The notes under the pieces are model-generated. The model did not search any database. It was not told the DNA's origin and was given only the letters and a program-made list of their open reading frames with translations. Of a stretch of DNA of 46,900 nt, positions 7,646 through 16,121 are shown one piece after another. Each line of letters starts with the position of its first letter. The first letter of the stretch is position 1. This DNA is from Gammaproteobacteria bacterium (GTDB taxonomy: Bacteria > Pseudomonadota > Gammaproteobacteria > SZUA-152): contig JAJRWE010000218.1 in the NCBI GenBank assembly GCA_024276955.1, positions 1 through 46,900 of the forward strand, written 5' to 3'. A program made the translations under genes and the position numbers.

Positions 7646-8222
7646 TCCGAACAACGACAGCAGCGAAAACAACCTCTGCGAAGAGGAATGTATTCTGTTG
7701 CACAAGGTGGCGAGGGCCTCCATCGAACACGGCATCGAAACCGGCCGCCCGCTGACGGTGGACATCGCGCGCTATCCACACCCGCTGCGCGAACCCCGTG
7801 CCACCTTCGTCACCCTCAACGAACACGGCCAGCTGCGCGGCTGCATCGGCAGCCTGGAGGCAGTGCGTCCGCTGGTGGAGGACGTCGCCCACAATGCCTA
7901 CGCTGCGGCCTTTTCCGACCCGCGCTTCCCGCCCCTGCAGGCCAGTGAGCTGGCCGATCTGGACGTGCACATCTCGGTGCTGTCGCCCGCCACGCCGATG
8001 AAATTCCAGTCAGAGGAAGACCTGATCCACCAACTGCGACCCGGCGTGGATGGCCTGGTATTGGAAGACGGCTATCACCGCGGTACCTTTCTGCCGGCGG
8101 TGTGGGAATCCCTGCCCGATCCGCACGACTTTCTGCAACACCTGAAGCTGAAGGCCGGCCTGCCAGCGGATTACTGGTCGGACACGATCCGCGTGTCACG
8201 CTATACAACGGAGTCGTTTTGA
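7632..8222 (+). CDS. amrA: AmmeMemoRadiSam system protein A (AMMECR1-like)
   Basis: About 196 aa. The AMMECR1 hallmark LRGCIGS is present, within ATFVTLNEHGQLRGCIGSLE, plus AAAFSDPRFPPL and the DGLVLEDGYHRGTFLPAVWE segment that ends the domain. Start choice: ATG at 7632 (MSSTNPNND) or ATG at 7623 both lie inside the end of amrB. An upstream in-frame ATG at 7497 would overlap amrB by 149 bases and adds non-family sequence. It acts with AmrB and AmrS, from conserved gene association. Human AMMECR1 is linked to a contiguous-gene syndrome, but that does not define the bacterial role. Confidence 0.93.
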   Translation: MSSTNPNNDSSENNLCEEECILLHKVARASIEHGIETGRPLTVDIARYPHPLREPRATFVTLNEHGQLRGCIGSLEAVRPLVEDVAHNAYAAAFSDPRFPPLQASELADLDVHISVLSPATPMKFQSEEDLIHQLRPGVDGLVLEDGYHRGTFLPAVWESLPDPHDFLQHLKLKAGLPADYWSDTIRVSRYTTESF

Positions 8223-8275
8223 CGCCAATTCTTAACACCGTTTGCAAACTGCCTTGCCGGCGAAAAGTCTCTATT

Positions 8276-8566
8276 CACCACAGAGACACGGAGAGCACAG
8301 AGAATTTGTTCGCCACAGAGGCACGGAATTCACAGAACGCGATCGATGCGGTTCGCTACCGCTCACCAGCATCCTACACGGACTCTGTAACAGAACACCG
8401 TAGGGTGGGCATCGCCCACCATGACACCCCACCCGGTGGGCGGTGCCCACCCTACGCCGATTTTGTTATTTCACCTTCGCGGCCTTTGCGGTAAATACTC
8501 TTCCTTTACCCACCCCACACAATCACGGCCATTTCCTTTCCTCCGTGAACTCCGTGCCTCTGTGGC
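8276..8566. repeat. CACAGAG-armed inverted repeat, long-spacer member
   Basis: Left arms CACCACAGAGACACGGAG (8276-8293) and CCACAGAGGCACGGAATTC (8313-8331); right arm CTCCGTGAACTCCGTGCCTC (8541-8560) followed by TGTGGC. About 200 bases of interior contain the GTAGGGTGGGC hairpin at 8400-8455. It lies between the convergent ends of amrA and the pentapeptide gene, in a gap with no coding sequence. The same arm sequence occurs at 11419, 32286, 33481 and 39611. Confidence 0.8.
8400..8455. terminator. GTAGGGTGGGC hairpin inside the intergenic repeat
   Basis: GTAGGGTGGGC (8400-8410) pairs with GCCCACCCTAC (8445-8455). Inner arms GGGCATCGCCCACC and GGTGGGCGGTGCCC also pair. It is a strong stem between convergent genes and a plausible bidirectional terminator. 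The arm sequence is related to the palindrome at 985-1013. Confidence 0.65.
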
Positions 8567-8579
8567 AAACCAACCAAGC

Positions 8580-9548
8580 TCAATGCTCGCAGCTACCCCG
8601 CGAATTCGGCTTGCACACGCGGCCGTCCAGCCAGCGGGCCTGGCTGAGATTGGCGCCGGTGAAGTCGGTGTTTTCCAGCGTCGCGCCGCGCAGGTCGGCA
8701 TTGCTAAGGTCGGCATCGACGAAGCGGACGTTACTGAGATTGGCATTCTGCAGAATGGCATAGGGCATATTTGCACCGGTGAGATTGGCGCCACTCAGGT
8801 TACTCTTGCGCAGATTGGTGCCCACCAGCGTCGCCTGCTGCAGATCGACGTCAGTCAGGTTGGTCACCGACAGGTTGGCGTAGGCCAGGTCCGCGCCGGT
8901 GAACTGTGAACCGCGCAGATCGGCGCCGGTGAGGTTGGCGTTGCGCAACCGCGAACCGCGCAGATCCATCGACACCAATTGCACGCCTTCCATAAAGCAG
9001 TTGCTCCAGTTCACCCAGGGCTGGGGAATGGCATTGCAGTCCGAGGCGTGATGCTCCTCCCAGGGCTGAAAATAGAGCGCACTGCCGACCACCGCCGCCA
9101 GCAACAGGGCCGCCACCGCACCGCGCAGGAAGTAGTTTTGCTTGCTGTGCTTCGCCGCCTCGGTAATCGCGGTCTTGATCTCGCGGTGGCGCAGCATTTC
9201 GGCCTCTTCCCAGGCCCGCCGGTCGTCATCGGAACGGCGCCGGTCACGCGGCACGCCCGCGGGGGTGATTTCGTCCTCGCCACGGCGGTCACGCGCGGTG
9301 CGCTCGTCCTCGCGCATGCGTGCGATCATCAGCCGCTCATAGGCCGCGGCGTCTTGCAGGTCGCCCTTCATTTCCTCCGGGATCAGCACCGGCACCTCAG
9401 ACACCGGCTGCCAGGTCTGCTGATCGGCACTGAGTTCATCGCATTCACGAATGCGCCCCAGCAGAATAAAGCGGGTAATCTGCCCGGCCGGAAAGGGGCC
9501 GCGAACCTCGCTGCCCCGGCGTGTGTACCACAATTGTCTTGTTTGCAT
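8580..9548 (-). CDS. GYF_2-domain, single-TM, pentapeptide-repeat protein
   Basis: 322 aa in three parts. Residues about 1-60 match a GYF_2/DUF4339 module (LWYTRRGSEVRGPFPAGQI, DQQTWQPVSEVP). Residues about 60-135 are a charged, Arg/Glu-rich stretch. A transmembrane helix follows (about 140-160, RGAVAALLLAAVVGSALYF). The C-terminal half is a right-handed pentapeptide helix with many A(N/D)L-x-x tandem units (ANLTGADLRGSQFTGADLAY and onward). The C-terminal repeat domain would lie outside the membrane if the N-terminus is cytoplasmic. The ligand is unknown. It is divergent from the fliK-like gene with about 100 bp between; a functional link is not shown. Confidence 0.85.
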   Translation of the reverse strand: MQTRQLWYTRRGSEVRGPFPAGQITRFILLGRIRECDELSADQQTWQPVSEVPVLIPEEMKGDLQDAAAYERLMIARMREDERTARDRRGEDEITPAGVPRDRRRSDDDRRAWEEAEMLRHREIKTAITEAAKHSKQNYFLRGAVAALLLAAVVGSALYFQPWEEHHASDCNAIPQPWVNWSNCFMEGVQLVSMDLRGSRLRNANLTGADLRGSQFTGADLAYANLSVTNLTDVDLQQATLVGTNLRKSNLSGANLTGANMPYAILQNANLSNVRFVDADLSNADLRGATLENTDFTGANLSQARWLDGRVCKPNSRGSCEH

Positions 9549-9650
9549 TGTTTTTTCCCCCAGCGGGCTATGATACTAAGTCCCATCAACACGAATCCAG
9601 CCTCTGCACGGTAACGGCTATCAACGGTCTATTAACAATCCGAATCCACC

Positions 9651-11129
9651 ATGCAAATTAAGGGCCCACAATCGCCAGCCGCCCCTTCGGCAGCCGCAAC
9701 AACCGGCTCGGTCGCACGGGCGTCCCTGTCGGCGACCGCCATGGTGCAGGGCTGGGACAGCGGACTGGCACTGCAGGCCACGGTGAGACAAAATCCGCAG
9801 GCCGGCCCGCCGCTGCTGGAGATCAATGGCCAGTTGCTGCAAACCCGCAACGGCCAGTCTCTCATCCCCGGGCAACAACTGCGCCTGGAGGTCATCCGCC
9901 CCGCCGTGGATGCCGCACTAAAATGGCTCAACCCCGTGGGCCCGGCCACCCTTACCCTGCCCGCCCCCGCCCAGCCCTGGCAGGCGGGACAGATACTCCA
10001 GGCCCGTTTCATCCAGCCAACACCGGGCGAGCCGTCAGTGCTGCGCATCGACGGCAAGCTCTTGCCCCTCAACCTGCCGCCATTGCCGGTGCTAGCGGGA
10101 CAGGCCCTGAGGCTGCAGGTGATCAGCCCCGGCCAGTCCGTCACGCTGCGGGTGCTGGATATCTCGACGCCCTCTGTCTCGCAGCAGGCGGTGCGCGATG
10201 CCCTGCCACGCCAGTTGCCGCTGTCATCGCTGCTGGCCCAGCTGCAGGTCATCGTCGGCACCGACGATTCACGCGACAGCAAACTGCCCGCGCAGGTATT
10301 GCAACAGGTGCGGCAGATTCTCGACCAACTGCCCCGGCAGGACAGTGCAGGCCGGGCTGACGGTTTGCAACAGGCGTTGGCCAATTCCGGTATCTTTCTC
10401 GAGGCACGACTGGCCGAGGCCCTGCGCACGAGCCAATCCTTCGCACAGACGGCGCAACAGCTGGGCGGTGACCTCAAGGGCGGACTGCTGGGCCTGCTGT
10501 CGTTGTTGCTGGGGCTGCGCATACCAGCCAGCACCACCGCTCCATCGACCCACGGCGCACAGAAACATCCTGCCGATGTGCCGCCACCCCTGCCCAACAG
10601 CCAGCCCTTCGCCCAGCCACGCCTGCCGGCCAGCGCCGCATCGCTGCTCAACCTGAGCCTGCCGCAGCAGTTACAGGAATTACTGCGTCAGGTAGACGGT
10701 AGCCTGGCCCGCATCCAGCTCAGCCAGCTCGCTGCCAACACTGAAGACGACGGCCGACGCAGCTGGCTGCTCGACCTGCCCCTGCGCCACGGCGACCAGC
10801 TCGACCTGCTGCAGATCCGCATCGATGAGGAACGCGGTGGGAAAGACAGGGGATCGGACAGTCTGTGGAGTATCACCCTCGCCATCGAGCTGGACGGCCT
10901 CGGTGAAATACACATCCGTGTCACGCTCACTGGCGGCGTGGTCAGCGCTACTTTCTGGGCCGGGGATGACCGCACCGCCGAGCTGTTCGAGCAACACCTG
11001 GGCGAACTGCAGCAACGCCTGCAGGCCGCCGGGCTGCGCGTCGGCAACCTTAGCGCCCGCCACGGCAGCCCACGGACGACGGATGAAAGGCCCGCCCTGC
11101 CCTATGTGCTGCTGGACGAGAAAGCATGA
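9651..11129 (+). CDS. fliK: FliK-like flagellar hook-length control protein
   Basis: 492 aa. The long N-terminal two thirds are Gln/Pro/Leu-rich and low in complexity, as in FliK rulers. The C-terminal FliK domain (about residues 370-470) shows SLWSITLAIELDGLGEIHIRVTLTGGVVSATFWAG then LFEQHLGELQQRLQAAGL. FliK measures hook length and interacts with FlhB to switch export specificity. Here it overlaps by 4 bases (ATGA) a gene coding for only an FlhB-type C-terminal domain. It lies outside the fliL-flhA operon on the opposite strand, and the usual fliK upstream of fliL is not seen here, so this may be the main FliK or a second FliK-like protein. Confidence 0.85.
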   Translation: MQIKGPQSPAAPSAAATTGSVARASLSATAMVQGWDSGLALQATVRQNPQAGPPLLEINGQLLQTRNGQSLIPGQQLRLEVIRPAVDAALKWLNPVGPATLTLPAPAQPWQAGQILQARFIQPTPGEPSVLRIDGKLLPLNLPPLPVLAGQALRLQVISPGQSVTLRVLDISTPSVSQQAVRDALPRQLPLSSLLAQLQVIVGTDDSRDSKLPAQVLQQVRQILDQLPRQDSAGRADGLQQALANSGIFLEARLAEALRTSQSFAQTAQQLGGDLKGGLLGLLSLLLGLRIPASTTAPSTHGAQKHPADVPPPLPNSQPFAQPRLPASAASLLNLSLPQQLQELLRQVDGSLARIQLSQLAANTEDDGRRSWLLDLPLRHGDQLDLLQIRIDEERGGKDRGSDSLWSITLAIELDGLGEIHIRVTLTGGVVSATFWAGDDRTAELFEQHLGELQQRLQAAGLRVGNLSARHGSPRTTDERPALPYVLLDEKA

Positions 11130-11398
11130 GCGAAGAACACACACCCACCACCGCCGTGGCCCTGCACTATGACGGTGACAATGCACCGACGGTCACCGCC
11201 AAGGGCAGTGGCGAGGTCGCCGAGCAGATCATCGCGCTGGCGAAGGAACACGGCATTCCACTACAGGAAAATGCCGCCCTTACCGAACTGCTGTCGCATC
11301 TCGATCTGGGCACTGAGATTCCCCCGGAGTTATATCTGGCAGTGGCAGAGGTGATTGCCTTCGCTTATTTGTTGAGTGGGAAACGGCCGGAAAGTTGA
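11126..11398 (+). CDS. Stand-alone FlhB C-terminal domain (EscU/YscU/HrcU family)
   Basis: 90 aa. It corresponds to the part of FlhB that follows the autocleavage site: AVALHYDGDNAPTVTAKGSG, then IIALAKEHGIPLQENAALTELL and IPPELYLAVAEVIAFAYLL. There is no transmembrane domain and no NPTH cleavage site. It is translationally coupled to the FliK-like gene by an ATGA overlap. Homologues of this kind (FhlX/FlhB-like) have been reported to stand in for the FlhB C-terminal domain in export switching in some bacteria; a similar role here is inference. Confidence 0.88.
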   Translation: MSEEHTPTTAVALHYDGDNAPTVTAKGSGEVAEQIIALAKEHGIPLQENAALTELLSHLDLGTEIPPELYLAVAEVIAFAYLLSGKRPES

Positions 11399-11418
11399 AA
11401 CACATTCGTAAAAAGATT

Positions 11419-11489
11419 CGCCACAGAGACGCAGAGAACGCAGAGGAAAAATATAATTTTCTCCGTGTACTCTGTGCCTCTGTGGCAAA
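11419..11489. repeat. CACAGAG-armed inverted repeat, short hairpin
   Basis: CGCCACAGAGACGCAGAG (11419-11436) followed by AACGCAGAGG pairs with CTCCGTGTACTCTGTGCCTC (11461-11480) TGTGGC. The loop is A/T-rich. It sits between the convergent FlhB-like and DUF2802 genes and may work as a terminator for both. Confidence 0.8.
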
Positions 11490-11503
11490 CAGGAACTTAG
11501 CGA

Positions 11504-11896
11504 TCAGCTCGCCTTCTCCAGCTTCTGCGCCAGCACCAGCAATTCGGCTTCGCCGCGGGCCAGGCCGCAGTCCTCCATCACCTCTTCCAGTTCGACGCCC
11601 TTGCCCATCAGACGAACGGCATGACGGTAGTTATCACCGGAGGGTTCATGTGATTCCAGGTTATCCTGACGGCGGCCGAGTGTCTGCAGGCGCTGTTCCT
11701 GTTGCGCCAGGTGTTCACCCAGCTTGACCGCACCGGAGCACATGACGGCCACATCGGCCTGCAGGGTTTTGAGAGAGTCCTGCTGTTTTCCCAGCCGGGC
11801 GCGCAACCGGCTATTGGCCGAATAGGCAAACACCAGCGCGGCCAGGGCCGTCACCAGGCCGGCAATGGCAAATACATCAAACGATACATTCAGCAT
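11504..11896 (-). CDS. DUF2802 protein at the end of the chemotaxis operon
   Basis: About 130 aa. One N-terminal membrane helix (about residues 7-28, IAGLVTALAALVFAY) is followed by a coiled coil (QQDSLKTLQADV...LAQQEQRLQTLGRRQ). The C-terminal DUF2802 segment contains YRHAVRLMGKGVELEEVMEDCGL and AEAELLVL-like sequence. ATG at 11896 is preferred over an upstream GTG because GGAGAG precedes it. The same gene follows cheW in Pseudomonas-type clusters, which supports a chemotaxis or polar-array role, but its function is not established. Confidence 0.85.
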   Translation of the reverse strand: MLNVSFDVFAIAGLVTALAALVFAYSANSRLRARLGKQQDSLKTLQADVAVMCSGAVKLGEHLAQQEQRLQTLGRRQDNLESHEPSGDNYRHAVRLMGKGVELEEVMEDCGLARGEAELLVLAQKLEKAS

Positions 11897-11930
11897 GCTC
11901 AATCTCTCCTGCACTCAACCCGAAAACGGA

Positions 11931-12416
11931 TCAGAGCATCATCTCGGCCCACTCTTCGTCGGTGAGCAGTCGGTTGAGATCCACCAGAATCACCAGTTCA
12001 TTGTCGTGACTGGCTACACCCTGGATGAACTTGGCACTCTCTTCGGTGCCGACATTGGGTGCCGCCTCCATCTCGGAAACGCGCAGATCCACCACCTCGG
12101 CAACACTGTCGACGAGAATGCCCACCACCTGGTCGTCGGACTCGATAATGACGATGCGTGTGGAGTCATCCATCTCTTTCGGTATCAGGCCAAATCGCTT
12201 GCGGGTGTCGATGACGGTTACCACATTACCGCGCAGGTTGATAATACCCAGCACGTAATCCGGCGCACCCGGCACGGGGGCGATCTCCGACACGCGCAGC
12301 ACTTCCTGCACCTGCATGACGTTGATGCCATACTTTTCATTTTCCAGCCGGAAGGTGACCCAACGCAGTTCCTGCTCGACCCCGGCGCTATTGGCACTAC
12401 TCACTGATGTGTTCAT
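11931..12416 (-). CDS. cheW: Chemotaxis adaptor CheW (flagellar system)
   Basis: 161 aa CheW domain: LRWVTFRLENEKYGINVMQVQEVLR, VPGAPDYVLGIINLRGNVVTVIDTR, and the valine/aspartate-rich second half (IVIIESDDQVVGILVDSVAEV). It couples receptors to CheA and stabilises the array. It is fourth from the end of the fliL-to-DUF2802 gene series, 137 bp downstream of the parP-like gene. That gap carries no recognised feature. Confidence 0.95.
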   Translation of the reverse strand: MNTSVSSANSAGVEQELRWVTFRLENEKYGINVMQVQEVLRVSEIAPVPGAPDYVLGIINLRGNVVTVIDTRKRFGLIPKEMDDSTRIVIIESDDQVVGILVDSVAEVVDLRVSEMEAAPNVGTEESAKFIQGVASHDNELVILVDLNRLLTDEEWAEMML

Positions 12417-12553
12417 TAACCGCTACCCTGTATTTGGTTCCTGAACCCGAGGGTCCAGGTCGTTAGCTGAGTGATCTGTCAATGTATCGTCATATTCCGC
12501 TCACTCTGTAATCAAAAGCACGTTCCGTACCAGATTTTTTCGCACCGCCGGGG

Positions 12554-13591
12554 TTACTCGTCGAGCTTGAATCCTTCCACCAACTGCTCGTTGAGGTTAT
12601 CGATGTCCAGCACCGCGCACATCTGTTCCACGGCGGTCCCCGCCAGCCAGGGATGCTTGCCACGCTCACCGCGCCAGCGCACGCCAGCAGGCGACAGCGT
12701 CAATATCTGGGCGATGGCATCGGCGGCCAGCCCCCAGCGGCCATCGTCGATGAGCACCACGTAGCTCACCCGCTCCAGCACCGGGCGGGCATCGGGGACT
12801 CGGCCGTCGGGCATGATGATCTGCGCCGTGTCGATGACCCGCACATTCTGCCCGCGGTTGGGCAGCAGGCCCATGAACCAGTCGGCATAGCCCGGCAGTT
12901 CGGTGAGTTCGCCCGGCCACTCGACAATGCCGTGCAGTCGATCCAGCGGCGCGGCCAGGGTCAGACCGGCCACCATAAAGGTCAGGCACTGGAAATCATC
13001 TCCGACCCAGGCTGGCACCCCGGCCTTCGCCCCGACCTTCACCACGGTTCTGCGGTGGGCTTCAGACGTCGCTACATCAACGGCGGCATCGGGCGGTGTT
13101 TTCGCGGCCACGCGGCGGGTGGGTGCCCTGTCTGGCTCGGGTGCCGTGGCTTCCTCGACCGGCGGGGTGGGCGCTAACGGTACAGGCGCCACCGGCGCTG
13201 CGGCCTGTCGTCTGTCCCGCGCATTCTCTGCCACCGTCTCGACGTCGAGGCTGTCCACCATTAGTCGGGGAAGCAGGGGCGGCCCGGCAAGTAGCGGCAA
13301 TGTCCGCTCGGGCTCGGCAAACGGACGGGAGGGAACCACCGTCGGCACAGGCTGCTGCACGGACATTTCCGACGATAAAGCGAGGTCGATCGGGGGCTGA
13401 GGCTCAAGGGGAGAGTCAGCAAAAGGGCGTGTTAATGGCTCCGTAGGCGGCACACTGACATCTGTAGGGGCCTCGGCTGGGTCAACCTCCGGCACCTCCG
13501 CAGGAAGATCCATCAGCAGGGAGTCCAGATAAAAGCCCAGCGCCTCCTGTGGATCTGCAAGGGAGGATGAATCCGGACGCTTGCCGGCCAT
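12554..13591 (-). CDS. parP: ParP-like CheW-domain protein
   Basis: 345 aa. The N-terminal two thirds are Pro/Ala/Glu-rich and predicted disordered. The C-terminal CheW-like domain (about residues 200-340) reads FQCLTFMVAGLTLAAPLDRL, LPGYADWFMGLLPNRGQNVRVIDTA, WLAGTAVEQMCAVLDIDNL. In Vibrio, ParP links the ATPase ParC to polar arrays through its CheW-like AIF domain. Position (after the ParA-type gene with a TGATG stop/start overlap, before cheW) and architecture match. The name is by synteny and domain layout rather than close sequence recall. Confidence 0.82.
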   Translation of the reverse strand: MAGKRPDSSSLADPQEALGFYLDSLLMDLPAEVPEVDPAEAPTDVSVPPTEPLTRPFADSPLEPQPPIDLALSSEMSVQQPVPTVVPSRPFAEPERTLPLLAGPPLLPRLMVDSLDVETVAENARDRRQAAAPVAPVPLAPTPPVEEATAPEPDRAPTRRVAAKTPPDAAVDVATSEAHRRTVVKVGAKAGVPAWVGDDFQCLTFMVAGLTLAAPLDRLHGIVEWPGELTELPGYADWFMGLLPNRGQNVRVIDTAQIIMPDGRVPDARPVLERVSYVVLIDDGRWGLAADAIAQILTLSPAGVRWRGERGKHPWLAGTAVEQMCAVLDIDNLNEQLVEGFKLDE

Positions 13592-14409
13592 CAGTGCAGC
13601 GCAGATACCGGCGCTGCCCCCGGCCCGGCCTCGCTGTGCGCACCATCAGCCAGCAGATCCTGCATCAGCTCGGCATAGGCGCGCGAGCCGCGATCCCCTG
13701 GCGCCTTGAGGGTCAGCGGTATGCCCAGGCGGCTGGCCTCGCGGAACAGGGTGTCAACCGGAATCACCGAACGCCAGAGATGTTCGGCAAAGCGCTCGCG
13801 CAGCAGGCGCAGGGTGCCGGTAGAGGCGCGGGTGCGCGGGTCGTACATGGTGGGAAGAATGGTATAGGCCGGCACCTTATGGCGCGCGCGCTGAATCATC
13901 TCCAGGGTGCGCAACATACGCTCCAGCCCCTTCACGGCGAGAAATTCCGTCTGCACCGGAATGATCAGGTGCTGACAGGCCGCCAAGGCATTGATCATCA
14001 GTACACCCAGCTGTGGAGGGCAATCAATGAGCACGAACTCATAGCGATCGGCCAACCCATGCAGGGCCTGGGCGACCACCAGCCCCATGCCGTCGGTCGC
14101 ACCCAGTTGACGATCCAGTGTCGCCATCGCCGTTGAGGCGGGAATCATGTCCAGGTTTTCAAAGCCGGTGGAACAAACGACCCGCATGGGCGAGAGTGCC
14201 TGGCCCGATTTATTGGACTGAAACAGCTGATACAGACTGCTTTCCTGCTCATCCGGATCGAGGCCGAAATAGGCCGACATGGAGCCGTGCGGATCCATGT
14301 CCAGCAGCAGGGTGCGATGCCCTTCACGCGCCAGCACGCCACCCAGATTGACTGCCGTGGTGGTCTTGCCAACACCACCCTTTTGGTTGGCCACTGCCCA
14401 GATTTTCAT
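13591..14409 (-). CDS. parC: ParC/Soj-type ParA ATPase of the polar chemotaxis array
   Basis: About 272 aa. The deviant Walker [15 protein letters not shown] lies at residues 11-24, with Walker A' LLLDMDPHGSM and a switch II/Walker B region FVLIDCPPQLGVLMINAL. Members at this site between motD and parP recruit chemosensory arrays to the flagellated pole. The start ATG at 14409 overlaps the TGA of the frame that continues beyond the motD stop (TGATG). A GTG three bases upstream is a possible alternative. Confidence 0.92.
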   Translation of the reverse strand: MKIWAVANQKGGVGKTTTAVNLGGVLAREGHRTLLLDMDPHGSMSAYFGLDPDEQESSLYQLFQSNKSGQALSPMRVVCSTGFENLDMIPASTAMATLDRQLGATDGMGLVVAQALHGLADRYEFVLIDCPPQLGVLMINALAACQHLIIPVQTEFLAVKGLERMLRTLEMIQRARHKVPAYTILPTMYDPRTRASTGTLRLLRERFAEHLWRSVIPVDTLFREASRLGIPLTLKAPGDRGSRAYAELMQDLLADGAHSEAGPGAAPVSALH

Positions 14410-14555
14410 CACTGCTCCCTGCCCATCGGTGAGGTACGCGCGGCTGGCAGCAGATTTATCGGTGCTGTAAAACCACTGCCCTGAGTCATTTTCTGCTGCT
14501 CAGATTTTCTTGCGGCGGCCGCCTTGCGCTTGTCGGCCAGTGATTCCTCCAGCTG

Positions 14556-15353
14556 TTAGGTGCGATTGGTGCGGCGGGCAATGGCATCAGACTGGACGAT
14601 GATATTGATACGGCGATTCTTCTGCCGGCCCTCTGCGGTCTCGTTGCTGGCAATCGGTTTATATTCAGCATAGCCGATTGCCGACAGGTGTTTGGGAGGA
14701 ATTCCGGACTGGGTAAACAGGTGCACCACACTGGCGGCGCGCGCAGCCGACAACTCCCAGTTAGATGGATAGACCGGAGTGCGAATGGGCACATTATCAG
14801 TAAACCCTTCCACCTGGATATAATTGGGAAACTTCGCCAGTATCCCGGCAATCTTTTGCAGCACCGGACGTGCCTGCCGCGACAGCCCCGCATTACCACT
14901 CTTGAACAGGATACTGGATTTAATTTCTATCTCCACCCACAGGTCGTTGTTTTTCACCCGGATCAGATCCTCATCGATCAGTGGCGCAAGACTGCGTTCG
15001 ACCTGACTCGATATCTTGCTCAGGTTGAGGCGATCCTCTTCGCTGGGCTGCGGCCCGGATGGCGCAGTGGGATACGGATTGTTGCGGCTGATAGGGTTCG
15101 TATCACGGGACATTATATCGCGTTCCAATATCGGTGGCCGCAGGGGGCTGGATAGCTTTATCGGCAACCCGGCACGACTCGGGTCGAAGGCGGCGGAAAT
15201 AGAATCGGACAATACCCGATACTTGCCTTCGTTGACCGCGGAGATGGAATACATAACGACAAAAAAGGCGAACAGTAGAGTAATGAAGTCGGCATAAGAT
15301 ACCAGCCAGCGTTCATGATTTTCGTGTTCTTCCGGTTTTTTTCTGCGCGCCAT
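14556..15353 (-). CDS. motD: Flagellar motor protein MotD (MotB family), apparently C-terminally shortened
   Basis: 265 aa stator protein. An N-terminal membrane helix (about residues 17-38) carries the proton-pathway aspartate (LVSYADF, D22). The plug/linker is followed by an OmpA-like peptidoglycan-binding domain (FTDNVPIRTPVYPSNWELSA, then AIGYAEYKP and RRINIIV). MotC and MotD form the second stator of Pseudomonas-type flagella. The TAA at 14556-14558 is followed in the same frame by 49 open codons (QLEESLADKRKAAAARKSEQ and onward) ending in TGA at 14409-14411, which overlaps the parC ATG. The stop is therefore probably a nonsense change that removes a charged tail, while the OmpA domain stays intact. 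Confidence 0.93.
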   Translation of the reverse strand: MARRKKPEEHENHERWLVSYADFITLLFAFFVVMYSISAVNEGKYRVLSDSISAAFDPSRAGLPIKLSSPLRPPILERDIMSRDTNPISRNNPYPTAPSGPQPSEEDRLNLSKISSQVERSLAPLIDEDLIRVKNNDLWVEIEIKSSILFKSGNAGLSRQARPVLQKIAGILAKFPNYIQVEGFTDNVPIRTPVYPSNWELSAARAASVVHLFTQSGIPPKHLSAIGYAEYKPIASNETAEGRQKNRRINIIVQSDAIARRTNRT

Positions 15354-15374
15354 GACGGTCTGCGGCCCCTACGC

Positions 15375-16115
15375 CTAATCAATGAAACCCTGCAATTTAC
15401 TTTCGATATTGCGCGGGTTCTCACCCTCGGCAATAGAGATCACGCCCTCGATCATCATTTCGTGCATCTGCGACTGGACATGCACCAAGGCCTTGAGCTT
15501 GCCGGCGATGGGCAGAAATAACAGGTTGGCCAAACCAATGCCATAGATGGTAGCGACAAAGGCAACGGCGATACCACTGCCCAGCTTGGACGGGTCGGCC
15601 AGGTTCTGCATCACATGAATCAGGCCCATAACCGCACCAATAATACCGATGGTCGGGCTGTATCCACCCATGCTCTCGAACACCTTGGCCGCCTGCACGC
15701 CGAGGTGTTCCTTGGCATCCAGTTCCACTTCCATGACCCGACGGATCACTTCGGGCTCACTACCATCGACCAGCAGTTGCAGTCCTTTCTGGGCGAAGGT
15801 GTCGACCTCATTTTCGGCAATGTCCTCCAGTCCCAGCAGACCTTCCTTGCGGGCAATATTGCTCCACTCGAGAATCTTGGCAATCGCCTCCTGACCCTGC
15901 AGCTTGGGCGGGACAAAGACCCACAGAGCCATTTTCAGTGAACTCATGAACACCCGCAGCGGCGACTGGATCATCACCGCACCTATCGTACCGCCCATGA
16001 CGATCAACATGGCCGGGCCGTTGATCAGGGAGGTGATATGCCCACCTTCCAGGATCTGGCCACCGAGAATGGCGCCAAAGCCAATGATCAAACCGAGCAG
16101 TGTCAGGATATCCAT
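15375..16115 (-). CDS. motC: Flagellar motor protein MotC (MotA family)
   Basis: 246 aa, four predicted membrane helices (about residues 5-22, 33-50, 150-170 and 180-200). MotA signatures are present: GGHITSLINGPAMLIVMGGTIGA, GLLGLEDIAENEVDTFAQKGLQLLVDG, and MGGYSPTIGIIGAVMGLIHVMQNL with its conserved prolines. It forms the proton channel with MotD and contacts FliG. It is followed 21 bases later by motD, as usual for this pair. Confidence 0.95.
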   Translation of the reverse strand: MDILTLLGLIIGFGAILGGQILEGGHITSLINGPAMLIVMGGTIGAVMIQSPLRVFMSSLKMALWVFVPPKLQGQEAIAKILEWSNIARKEGLLGLEDIAENEVDTFAQKGLQLLVDGSEPEVIRRVMEVELDAKEHLGVQAAKVFESMGGYSPTIGIIGAVMGLIHVMQNLADPSKLGSGIAVAFVATIYGIGLANLLFLPIAGKLKALVHVQSQMHEMMIEGVISIAEGENPRNIESKLQGFID

Positions 16116-16121
16116 AAATAG

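Noticed and set aside
7497-8222. AmrA called from ATG 7497
   Set aside because: It would overlap amrB by 149 bases and add residues unlike the family; starts at 7623 or 7632 are better.
8276-8340. Repeated CACAGAG units considered as a CRISPR array
   Set aside because: Units are 7-10 bases, imperfect and lack equal unique spacers; they form inverted-repeat arms, and no cas gene is present.
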